DNA of 64,000 nt, from positions 11,222,501 through 11,286,500 of the forward strand of contig OU015569.1 in NCBI GenBank assembly GCA_907165135.1, given 5' to 3'. Every line of letters begins with the position of its first letter. Position 1 is the stretch's first letter. Origin of the DNA: Oikopleura dioica (Eukaryota > Chordata > Appendicularia > Copelata > Oikopleuridae). Position numbers and translations under genes: made by a program. This document shows, in pieces, positions 22,202 to 32,297 of the stretch. Below the pieces are notes generated by a model. It saw only the letters and a program-made list of their open reading frames with translations. It was not told where the DNA came from and made no database searches.

Positions 22202-23787
22202 ATTCGAGGTCGGCTTTCTCGAAGAAGCCTCAAGAAGCGACCCTCGGCCCTGTAAATTGTTCTCGACGCAAAGAAAACCACACGCCGAAGCTGTCAGATT
22301 CAAACAGTGCCCATTATTTTTCTCAATTTCTACTTTGAACTTGAAATTTAATTTTTCACAAACTTCCCCGAGAAAACGCAAAAGTGAGTTATCGTCAAAT
22401 TTCTTTTTTTGATCAGACTGCCGACCCTTTTTTCTTAGACGATATATATATTTTGATTCACCACTGTATTCTTACTGTAGTTTGACATTTTTTTATTTTC
22501 TCAATTTTGAATTATTTGTTGGTTGCTAGAATCGCTCAAAAATAAGGGGGTACACGTTGTTAATTGAATATCTTTTATCTCTTCTTTTGAGTAAATCAAG
22601 TGACACCCTTATTTTTTCCTAAAAGCAAGGTAAAGCATGAAGCTTTATTTTGATGAAAAATAAGGGTGTCACTCTGCTAGGTCAACAAGAAAAGTAATTC
22701 TGAGAGTTTTACAACGTCTTTTCCTCAAAATTACTTTGAGCGATTTGTGCAATTAATGTTTTATTTATTCCCATTTCGCGCACTTCAAAAAACATATTTC
22801 AAAAAAGAATGCTCTCTTCTCAATTTATGCCTCGACTCTTCAAAATAAGAACACGAGCAGACTTTGAAAAACTCTTCTGTAAATACTAACTGTACAAAGA
22901 AAGAAACTATATACTATTTTATTTTTTGCCAGGAAAAGAAGTGGCAGAAAAAGTTGCTCTACTCGTGACTGAGTAAAAGTTCATTGAAATAAATTATCCA
23001 AAAAGAAAAGAAAAATCAGTTTTCCTTGTTTGGCGAAAAATGCGTCACTTCTAAAATTTGCACATTTTCGGGCGGAATTTATCTCTAAATTAAGAAATTA
23101 ATGGGCGCCAATAATCTCGGCGATCTAGGAAAAGATCTGCCTTCCATAAAAATTTACGAGGGGAGCTAAAGGCCGCCCGGAAACGCTTCAAGCTATTCCG
23201 TCAATCACATCGTTTCGATATTAATTTATGCATTTTAGGTGATTTGATTGTATATTGCTGTTTACGTAAAAATTTCTTTATTTGGGGAACGATAGACCTT
23301 TGCCAAATTAATGAGCTGGTTTCAAAACGTCCAAAAATGAAAACTTTGCAACATTTTTCCACAAAAAAGACCACTGGGAGAACGATTTGTCGACATTTTA
23401 GGGGTAGAAAGATTGTTTTTTTGACGGTAAGAGACTTCGTAAACTTGGAAATATAATGTCACGGATCACGTGCCAAATGAAGGTCAGAGTGCAAAGGTTG
23501 CATGACACAATCGAAGGGCAGGATGAGCAGGACTACGCTTGGCTGTAATTTTGACACTTGGGCGCTGATTTATGGCGATTTCTGCATGCCAAATCAGCCA
23601 TAAAAAGCTTTTCAAGATGAAAATCATTTTTGCTACTGGACCTGCTTTTGCTAGAAAAAGATTTGATAAATAATGACTTGATTTCTTTTTATTTTTTTAC
23701 TCGCTTAGTGAGATTAATATAAGATCAAAAACATAGCAGTAGAAGATGAAAGCACAGAATGAAAAAATACGCGGTGAAGAGTTCAAA
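22202..23787. other. Intergenic region between Hox10 and MARF1
   Basis: 3' region shared by the Hox gene and the convergent MARF1 gene. It holds one repeat block (22543-22680) and AATAAA words near 22990. I see no further gene. Confidence 0.45.
22543..22680. mobile_element. Small AAATAAGGGTGTC inverted-repeat element
   Basis: AAAATAAGGGGGTACAC at the left, GTGACACCCTTATTTTTT in the middle and AAAATAAGGGTGTCACT at the right. The last two are exact inverted partners around a 40-bp loop. It shares the core with the elements at 14187 and 52672 but lacks TTAGGG repeats. Confidence 0.6.
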
Positions 23788-26700
23788 TTAACCGATTCTG
23801 AAGTCTTTTCGAGGAGCCTTGAAGCCGAACAATGGATTGGCTTGCTTTTGGAGGTTGAGAATGGGACTGAGAATGTCCATTATTTCGCGGATGGTGTTCG
23901 TCGGCACCGATGGATATTTGTGACGGAATTCGACTGCAAAGGTTCAAAAATTTTGTCGAAAAAATAAGATAAATTAAGGTTTTCTTTACATAATTTTTGA
24001 ACACTTTCCTTGAATGGCATTGAGAAAATTCGACTTTTTAGGGTCGTAGGCCCAGTCGTGTTGGGCTTCCTGGTCGTGGAAGAGTTTCCAAAGCCGGCGC
24101 GCTTCGAAGAACACCCCTCGAAACTGGAAACCTTTTGGATGCTCGTCGCTGTAGATGAATTCGGAGATGGCGCGGCGAGCCAGCTCTTGGAACGGCAAGG
24201 AGCTGTTTTCGGCGTAGTCGCAGGAGTCGAACTTGGTCTTGGCGATTTGCTCGTATCGAGACTGCAGAAGATCGGACTCGATGAACTGGGAGAACTCGCT
24301 GGAGAGGAGGGCGCGGAGGAGGTCTTTTCGAAGAGTTAAGAAGTTGTTGTGCTGTTCTTTGGAAACGCGGCGAAGGTAGCACCTTTGCGACTCTAGAATC
24401 AACCCTTTTAGAACCTTTTTGACGGAGGAACTTACTTATGCATGGCTCGAGAAGGAGGATAGAGCTCATTCGATCCAGGAGGCACCTGATAGACGGCTCC
24501 TCGAAAAGAGTCGGTTCAAGTCGACGATTGAACTTTCTCATGTAAACATCGGCAAAGTCGAGCAGCGTCAAATCCCTGTTTTCGTCGAGGAGCATTTCTG
24601 TCTGCCGCGTAAGGATCGACATTTTTTCTTTTATCGTCAAGCTCAGTCTCTTGTCGTTCGGTATTTCGTCGATTGTTACAATATCAGGAATGGCTTCAAA
24701 CAAGTCCTGAAATGACATTTTTGAAAATTATTTTATAATTAATCAACTTACTTGAAGTTTGGTGAATCCATAGTTGCTCAAGCGACACTGCCTGCCAAAG
24801 TGATGGTGGTAGTGTGGCACAAATGCGGTAAATGGGAGGCTGAACTTGTCGCAATCGCTGAGCAGCTCGGCGACCTCGCTGCCGAACTTTTTCGTGCGCT
24901 GGATTTCATCTGATGTCCGATTCTTCTTCGGCAGCGAGATTAATAAATCAGGCCCCTCTCCGGTCGTTTCCAAGTGTCCCTCGGGTACGTCGGACAGCAG
25001 ATCCGCCAAGTCGCACACGCCAAAGTCCGACAAACGGAAGTTCGTTTTGAAGTGATCCGAGTAGAGTTGTGGGTATTCGGACGCGTAGCAATTCCTGTCC
25101 GACAGCGATTTGAGAATCTTCACCGTTTCTTGAGTGAATCTTTTCACTTGTGCTCTGTGAGTGAGGGTGATGACTCGCTTTTGCGCACCTTCAGGACCGA
25201 GCACTTGGACCACGTGACTCAATCTGGCGAGTTGTTGAACTGGTGGAACGCCGGGTCGGAAGGGAACCTTGCCAAACTTCGCAGAAAATACGGTGTTCAA
25301 TTGAGAAAGAGCGACTGCTGATCCGTCGTGCTCCTTGAGAAGCTCTGTCAATTCGCGGCCAAAGTTGACGATCGATGGGTCCCCGAGAGGTGCTCTTGGT
25401 CGACTCGAGGTCGTCGACGACGAGGAAACAGATTCAGTGTCTCCGTCGGTTGAAGATCCTGTTTGAGCCCATGAAATGATCTTGTGTCCATGATGAGAGG
25501 TGATTATTTCGACGCCAGGGACGAAAGACGCCAAATGCTCGAGGTAGACGCCTTCTGAATTTTCGCCGCTGACTTCGGGAAAGTGCTGGAACTCTTCTTG
25601 CCAGCAAATATTGAGTGAGCAGAGTGGGAGAATGCCGTGGTGGTTTGCCAGTAGTGAGTGAAGTTTCGCTGCGAATTCGCGCAGTGAACAGTTGACTTTG
25701 ACCGGGGTCAGCAAAAATTATATTTTACAAAGTATTATGCTGGCTAACAGACAGTTTCGCTATGATTTTTTCGGAAGATTTGTGGAAAATAAGGTAGAGT
25801 TAACGATGGTTCTTTCTATTAACTATTTTATTTGTCAGTCTTTACTATCGATTTTTAACATATTTTAAAAATACAATTAGGCGGATTATTTAAATGCATT
25901 ATGGTTTTCGAAAATGATGTCTAGAAATTTCAGTAAACATTATTTAGTGATGATCCCAGCCTTTGACCATTGATGCATCGTAAACGGGAACGCCGACTTG
26001 CACGTGACGGTCGCAGTGTGGTTGAGAGACAGTGAAGGGGGATTGAGGAATGTTTCGTAGGTTTGGTGGCTTCTTGCGAATCGGAGTGGCCAGGCGCACG
26101 TTGATTTGGTCCAAATCGTGCTTGCAGAGGCGGCAAGGCGTACCAGTCTGACAGCTCTCGCAGGGATTTCGCCCACGTGACCAGACGGACTCTTCAATTT
26201 TCAAAAATCCAGGGCCCAGTCGTCGGAGATTCTCGAGCGTGCACGCTGTCGGGTCGTGGAAAACTTCGTTGTACTTGGCCTGCAGTTCAGAGAGCGACAC
26301 AGCGTTGCCGTCTTGGATGAGGTAGGAAACGTTCGCGCGGAATGCGTTCATTCGCATGTCGGATTGTTGGGTTAGCGTCACTAGAATACGCTTCTTGCCG
26401 AGGCGCGCGCGTTGACAGGACTCAAGCACGCTGGTTGCGTCGGTCATGTTGGGAACAACGACGTCGGCGGTCATGGTGAAGCGATTGTAGGGCTGGATGA
26501 CGAGGCGAATGATCTGCGAACACTTGTGGATCTTCGACGTCAGCGCTTCTTTGATGCCTTCTTCTCCTAGAGCGGCATCAATGTTCGTGATTGTCAGCTA
26601 AAAATGAAGAAGTTCGAAATTGAAATCAACGAGGACTCACCTTGACTCCATCGGCCAATTGCTGCGGAACTGGTGGAGGTTTCGCAATCGTCAGCTGCCG

Positions 26701-29514
26701 CGCCTTACTGATGGAACTTCCGCTCAGAGCAGAAGCGTAGCTTGGAGCGTAGCTAGAATTCGAGGAGCCGTAATCGGGTGGCATTGACGAAGACAGGCTA
26801 TTTTGAATTTGGGCCATTTGGCGGTAACCTTTTCGACGCTGTTCTTCTTCTGTGAATATCGCCTTTTCCCTAATTACAAAGTTAACAACGGATAAGTCAT
26901 CGTTGTCTTCACCTTATAGTTATCTTGTTTCCAAAGACATCTTCTCCATCGAGCCGCTTCAAGGCGCGTCTGGCCATGTCATGATTTCGGAAGCTAACGG
27001 ACGCGCTTTTGCCGAAGACGTGCTGAACCCGGCCGCCAGTATTCTCGAACAACTGACTCAGTCGGTTTCGAATGGCCGATTTAGGTAAGTGCTGCGTTGT
27101 TGGCAGATTTGATACAACGACCATCAGTTCGCAATCTTGAATGGAGTTGCGCGGCGGTAGATCAAGTGCGAACTCGGCGTAACTTATTCGTGTGCTTGTC
27201 GCGTAAATTAGCGGATCAGGAGCCTTAATTACAGTAAGAAGGGAAATTTAAATGATGATTGGTTAGTACCTGCTCTGGGTAAATAAGAACAACATTATAT
27301 TTCTTCCGATTATTTAGGTCAGCGATGTCGGGCACGAAGTTGATGTCGCCAGTTATGATGATGATAGTAGCTTTAAAAGGCATTCAAAATAGATTGTGTT
27401 TATTTCAATCTGACCTGGAGGAGGATGCTCGTCGGCAAATCGGCGAATCGCCTGTCGTAGTTTTTCGTCCGCTGCGTTTTTCGCTGTTCCTTTGATGTGG
27501 ACAATATTCACTTGCGCACTGTTGAGCTCGTCCATCACGGCTTTGGTCTCCTTGCTGGCGTCGCAGGCGACCATGAATTCTACCTCGCGTAGGTAAGTGA
27601 ACATTCGCTCGCGGATTCGCTGAACAAGGGCGAAGGCGCTCTTCTGATGCGGCACAGCGCAGTTTTCAATGTCCCAGAAAACACCGGCAATTTCCATTTG
27701 ATCCACTGGAACCCTGAAATCGAGAAATAGGAAACCGTGATGAACAATATTTTTGAGTACCTGTTGTCAACAGAAGACTTGTTGAATAGATTCGTCGCAT
27801 AATTCATTTTGTCTAAGTGATGAGTGTGGAAGAAAGAAGAGGATTTCGAATCTGGAATCGGCGGAAACCCTAACATAGAAGTGAGAAAAAGCCTAATGCC
27901 CTCAGCTAGAGCATGGACTAAATATGTTTTTCTAGAAATTGTCGATTTTTCAAACACCATAAATCTGCATTCTTCGTTGTTTTTTAATACTTTTTAGACT
28001 TGATGGCGATGAATCAATAAGAACAGCAAGTAGAAAAAGGTCACGTTAATTAAGATGAAATTAAAAAACTTTTTGCAGCAAAAAATTTGACCCATTCATT
28101 TTTTGGGCTCTAAAGAAAGCCCGGAAAATTCTGATTCGATCAGTCAAAATTTGACCAAAAAATACCAGATGATGACGTCACAGGGGACCTGTGAAGACCG
28201 CAAAAATGGCCATTTTGGGCAAACTTTGAGTCACTTTTTAGATGCCTTTCAGTTGGTTATTTTCGGCGTGAAATAGCTCAAATGAAAGCTTATCAAAAAT
28301 TTAAGGTTCATTTTTGATATTAAATATCATATATAAATATCATTATATAAAAATTGCTAAAATAAGAAATTCTTATTTTAGCAATTTTTTTTTCAAAAAA
28401 TTCTAGAGCCAAATTTTTATGGAATTTCCTAAAAATCATCTAAAATGGACCTTCAGTTTCTCCTGAGCTTCCATTTGACCCATAGAACACTAGAAATATC
28501 CATCGGAAAGGCTTTCAAAAACCGACTCAAAGTTTTCGGTTTTTGGTACTTTATGACGTCATTTGTGACGTCATTCTCTAGAAAATTTTCCTCATGGGAA
28601 AGTGGATTCAACTCAGAATTTCTCGCTCTTTCTACTGAGCTCAAAAAATCGACAAGTCAAAATTTCTGCTGCAAAAAGTTTTTTAATTTCATCTAACGCT
28701 TACCGGGAGGAGCCGAGCGAAGATAAAGGTTGCTCATCGATTCGGTTAATGACTTCGCTTGTTGGGAAGGCTGAACTTGAGGATGATGAACATTGTTGGG
28801 GCGACAGTAGGAGCGAGTATTCTGGCCATGGTTAGTCAAAGGAGGAGGCGTCGCGTAAATCATGGAAGAGAGGCCTAGAAAATTGTTTTAGCAAATGAAT
28901 GAGTACTGAGATGAACCTTGATTAGATTGCATGTAGTTCGGAGACTGATAAATATTCGGCGAGTGCATGTAAGGGTCAAAGGTCGGAGGAACGCAAGCAG
29001 ATGGATGCGAAGTCGGAGCGCCCATGTGTGGCCCGCGCACGGGGGTCATGAACCACGGGTTCTTCTGAGTTACCCACTCGGGCGTGTGCGGCTGATGATT
29101 GGGAGTGTGCGGTCCGTGCATATTTGGGCTGTGATTGTAGACGTGGCTGGGAATGGGGCTGTTGGCGATCGTCGGATGCTGGCAGTTTGAGCAGAAGGAA
29201 TCTCTGTTTTTAAGTTTCATTAAAATTAATCACAAAAAAGGTGTGGCAAATGAACTGAAACGATTCCTTTGATAAGGCGAAGCGTAGAGACCGGTGAGTT
29301 GTGAAGTCATTGGCCTCCCACAGGGGCTTTGCTGTACATGAAGAGGGTAAGAGCTACACAGAAAAAACTTTGAAAAGATGGTGTACTACTGTATTTACCT
29401 TTGGCAGGATTGGTTTGAAGACATGGCAGTAGAAGGCTCAGTAGACTGTTGGTAGTACTGAGAGCGATTGTTGTGGCCCTGGTAGGAAGGGTTCTGGTTC
29501 TCTTTATTCTCCAT
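23788..29514 (-). CDS. MARF1: MARF1/limkain-b1-like RNA regulator (NYN + RRM + LOTUS)
   Basis: Many exons on the minus strand. From the ATG at 29514 comes a Gln/Asn/Pro-rich N-terminus (a 30-nt intron lies near 29220). Then the NYN PIN-like domain (27715-27250): [47 protein letters not shown] and [13 protein letters not shown], with the acidic residues kept. RRM 1 includes [15 protein letters not shown]; a second RRM-like segment begins [14 protein letters not shown] (26600). Then six or seven LOTUS/OST-HTH domains run to the end, one closing [20 protein letters not shown]. The last exon, ending RKDFRIG, is reached by a GT-AG intron just upstream of an apparent stop at 23986. MARF1 in mice limits retrotransposons and controls oocyte meiosis by mRNA decay; that role here is inference. 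The stop at 25944 lies in an intron (see the element at 25704). Confidence 0.88.
25704..25960. mobile_element. Transposon-like intron in MARF1 with 8-bp target duplication
   Basis: The segment is flanked by CTTTGACC on both sides (25696-25703 and 25961-25968). Its ends are imperfect inverted repeats: GGGGTCAGCAAAAATTATAT against the complement of the other end, GGGATCATCACTAAATAATG, about 17 of 25 bases matching. Removing the element plus one copy of the duplication restores the MARF1 frame exactly (..[13 protein letters not shown]..). That uses the AG inside the duplication as acceptor and GC as donor. Eight-base duplications are typical of hAT-type elements. Confidence 0.6.
28054..28693. 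mobile_element. 640-bp palindromic MITE in a MARF1 intron
   Basis: GATGAAATTAAAAAACTTTT at the left is inverted exactly at the right end. TAA lies directly outside both ends (28051-28053 and 28694-28696), fitting the 3-bp TWA duplication of PIF/Harbinger elements. The arms pair along their whole length at roughly three-quarters identity, with GACGTCA words in both. The centre is a perfect palindrome (TTGCTAAAATAAGAA and its complement, near 28350-28390). No transposase frame. Confidence 0.8.
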
Positions 29515-29706
29515 TTTCTCGCGTTCGCACTTGAAAAGAAGATTTGCTTATTTTTACGAATTTGAGATTCGCACTGCCCGGGCGGTGACGGTGAATGAAA
29601 AACAAAAAAAGAAAACGAACCGAATCGATTTGAAAAACAATGGAGGGCGCCCCGCCAAAAATACTCAACAGAAGTTTTCAAGCTTCAACTTCGATCTTTG
29701 TTGATT

Positions 29707-29913
29707 TCAATCAGCAACTCTCGAAAATCTGTAAACAGGGTCATCCCAAGGACGAACACCAGGTTTAACGGGGTTTCCTGGACCCGTTTCTTTTAAAATT
29801 TCGTCTAATAAATTAAAAAATACAGTCAAAACAGAGCCAAAAGTCACCTGATCATTGCAGAATATCTTCTTCTTTCCACAGTAGTCGCAATCCTCAAATA
29901 TCCGGCTGACCAT
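29707..29913 (-). CDS. Possible small protein just upstream of MARF1
   Basis: From the ATG at 29913 the frame reads MVSRIFEDCDYCGKKKIFCN, with a CxxC pair, then a hydrophobic stretch that may be an intron (GTGACT... to AAAG near 29790), then VRPWDDPVYRFSRVAD. Unspliced it is 68 aa; splicing the 58-nt candidate intron changes the C-terminal frame. It lies 190 bases upstream of MARF1 on the same strand, close enough for an O. dioica-type operon. No family recognised. Confidence 0.35.
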   Translation of the reverse strand: MVSRIFEDCDYCGKKKIFCNDQVTFGSVLTVFFNLLDEILKETGPGNPVKPGVRPWDDPVYRFSRVAD

Positions 29914-30062
29914 TTCGCTACCTCTGTAAAACACGAGTCAAATTTTCACAAACTCTCTTTCTCTGTCTCTTTAGAAAAAAAGGAAAGGTCTCGAAGAAGC
30001 GAAAACCTAATCTGGAAAATTATGTAGGTGTTTTTTGCGTTGACGATTTCTTCAGTTACGCA

Positions 30063-30406
30063 ATGATTTATCCCGATTCGAATTCCTCAAAGGCATCGAA
30101 TCATTCAAGCGATAGGACCTTCGATACTTTTCGCCGCGGAGAATCATTTTCTCAGGGGAAAGATTTGATTGAAAATTATGAAAAAAGGGTTGATAGTGGT
30201 TCAATAATAAGAACTTACTTTTAGTGACAGTAGCTCACATTTCCGCAGCGTTTTTGGCGTTTCGGCTTTTCTCTTTCGTCGTTGTTGGAATTTGGGCACA
30301 AGAAATTGAGCAGACAGAGGAAGATATTGTTTCAAGAGTACAATTATTTACAAACGCAAAGTTATATGATGAGAAGGCAATGAAAGAAGGGAGCAGATAT
30401 AAATGA
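30063..30406 (+). CDS. Small single-pass membrane protein (predicted)
   Basis: Two exons. Exon 1 from the ATG at 30063 encodes a Ser-rich start (MIYPDSNSSKASNHSSDRTF) and a charged stretch ending in ENYEKRVD. A 33-nt GT-AG intron (about 30191-30223) joins in phase 1, giving MTVAHISAAFLAFRLFSF, a membrane segment, then a charged tail (EIEQTEEDIVSRVQLF ... GSRYK). AATAAA follows 25 bases past the stop. About 104 aa. No family recognised. Confidence 0.45.
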
Positions 30407-30479
30407 TGACAAAATTCGTATTTTTCCAATAAAAATTTACAAATACAGCCTGTACTGTACAGGTGATTTATGAAACGGA

Positions 30480-30683
30480 CTAATAAATAATTTCGACATA
30501 CGCTGGGTTGATGAGGTAAAGAGCTACGCAAATCAGAGAAACAAACAGAATGGCCAAGAGGACGATTACTTTCTGAACGATCCAAGAATATACAACACAG
30601 AAAATGATGCTGACAGCATCAAGAACTACAGAGTGAATGAACTCTCTCAGGAGATCTTCTTCTGGAAATAAGTTTGCGTTCAT
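30480..30683 (-). CDS. Small two-helix membrane protein
   Basis: Single exon of 67 aa starting MNANLFPEEDLLREFIHSVV. It has two hydrophobic segments (VSIIFCVVYSWIV and VIVLLAILFVSLICVALYL), and ends AYVEIIY. It is convergent with the gene at 30063 and separated by fewer than 80 bases. Codon use is even and there is no low complexity, so it looks real. The family is not recognised. Confidence 0.5.
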   Translation of the reverse strand: MNANLFPEEDLLREFIHSVVLDAVSIIFCVVYSWIVQKVIVLLAILFVSLICVALYLINPAYVEIIY

Positions 30684-31360
30684 CGTTCTTTTTTCTCGAT
30701 ATCTTTTCCTCGATGAAAAAATCAGAATTCTGTTATTTTCTTTTGACGTACTGCTTGCTTGTTTTCTTTTGAAAGCTGAATGATTGTTTGATATAAAAAT
30801 TCTGCGGCCACGTGGCTTTGATTTTTTGGACGATGCGAACCCCTATATTCATACTGATAAGGGCTGAATGGGCTGTCGGAATGTGACTCATCTTCTTCTT
30901 AGGTTGGATGATTTTACAGTGGTATTTCTGATAGAAAACTTAATGTTTTGATGTCGAGTTATTTTCTACAAAAAAAAGGGCGTTATAAATATAAGGGCTA
31001 TAAATTATAGGCTATGATGAAAGTCTGCCAGATATCCGGTTTCTTTGGCAGATTAGTTGTTTAAATTTTTAACTTAAAATAGAACTTGTCGAAAATTGAA
31101 ATCGAGATTTTTATTCTTCGTAAGGTTCAAGATAAATTCAATTATCTGTTCTGCTGTATGGAAATTATTTGAACGACAGATCGTATTGATTAGTGATAAA
31201 CATTTTCAAACAAGCGACTTATTCAGACGAAGATGTTGTTTGTTTTGCTTGATGGAACCACATGGAGCGTTGTTTCTGCCCTTGAAAAAGCAGCTCTCCT
31301 CGCTGCCCAAATCAGCATCAAACAAAGAGAGCAAAAACTTAAAGTTTAAACCTACTAAAA
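30684..31360. other. Divergent promoter region
   Basis: Lies between the start of the small membrane gene (minus) and the ITIH-like gene (plus). AT-rich with short frames only; no gene seen. Confidence 0.4.
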
Positions 31361-32171
31361 ATGAAGACTTTTGCTTTCCTTGCCGCTACTGTCCTCGCCC
31401 AGAAAAACAAGAACAACTACAACAATAACAACAACAACTATAACAACAACAGCAACTACGGCTCTGCATATGGCGATCCCCACTTTATGGTCTCTTCCAA
31501 CGACCAGCCAGCCATTTGCTTCGATTACAACCCAGAAGCCAACACGAGAATCGAGCTCCTCAGAGATCCAGATACATCTCTCGAGGTAAGAACAAGAAAC
31601 TTAAAAATTTCTTCAAAAAAAATTTTTTCTTCGAATTTTCTTAATTGAGCAATTTAGGTCTCCGCCGCTACCAAATCAACTGGCAACAAGCACCATGAAG
31701 ATCAAGTGATCATGAGCGAAATTACTCTTTCGACTCCTGGAGGCGCAAAAATCACCATGGACCGCGACGGTCTTCATCTTGACGCTTCCGCCGAAGCAGG
31801 CAAGCGAGATTCGTTCACTGGCGTCTTCGATTTCGCAGATGCGAAAATTGTCGAACACAAGGCGCCAAATGGAAGCATGGATCGAGCACACATCCAGGTC
31901 GGAGATGCTGTTTTCATCATCAAAGCCACAAAGAAGGGAAGCATGAGTTTCGCCATCCGCGAGCCACGAGGTCTTTCCCCGCTCCAGCGGCCTCATCGGC
32001 GAGTTCCTCGAACCAAACGCCTACACCGTCAAAGTCATCGACGAAAACAACGCTGAAATCATCCTCAACGGAGGCAAACTCGACGCTACTAAGAAAGACT
32101 TCCACCGAACCGCCGACTGCTGGGTTGTTGACGACGATCTTGCTCAATTCAATGACTTGATCAAGGAGTAA
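31361..32171 (+). pseudogene. Secreted ITIH C-terminal-domain protein, frameshifted
   Basis: Exon 1 (31361-31585) gives the signal peptide MKTFAFLAATVLAQ, an Asn/Tyr-rich linker and then YGDPHFMV..CFDYN. Exon 2 (31658 on) continues with RIELLRDPDTSLEVSAATKS, LDASAEAGKRDSFTGVFDFA and GDAVFIIKATKKGSMSFAIR. This order matches the C-terminal domain of inter-alpha-trypsin inhibitor heavy chains; the vWA part is absent. At about 31960-31970 the frame breaks. The homologous continuation (FPRSSGLIGEFLEPNAYTV ... TADCWVVDDD, stop at 32171) is in the next frame, and no intron of allowed size fits. Either a recent inactivating indel or a sequence error. A 3' fragment of the same gene lies at 39165. Confidence 0.7.
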
Positions 32172-32297
32172 ATGCTGCTGTTTTTTCTGTTCTCTTATTT
32201 TCTGACGCGATGTATTCTAAAATATACCAAAACGTACTTTAATTTTGTGTGTTTGAATAGAACTTATAGAATTGCAATTTATTGAAGCAGTCGACGT

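Noticed and set aside
23986-23988. Apparent MARF1 stop codon
   Set aside because: A GT-AG intron just before it leads to a further conserved-looking exon ending at 23788.
25714-25944. MARF1 appearing as two genes with a stop at 25944
   Set aside because: The downstream part has no ATG and starts mid-domain. Removing the element-like intron joins LOTUS domains in frame.
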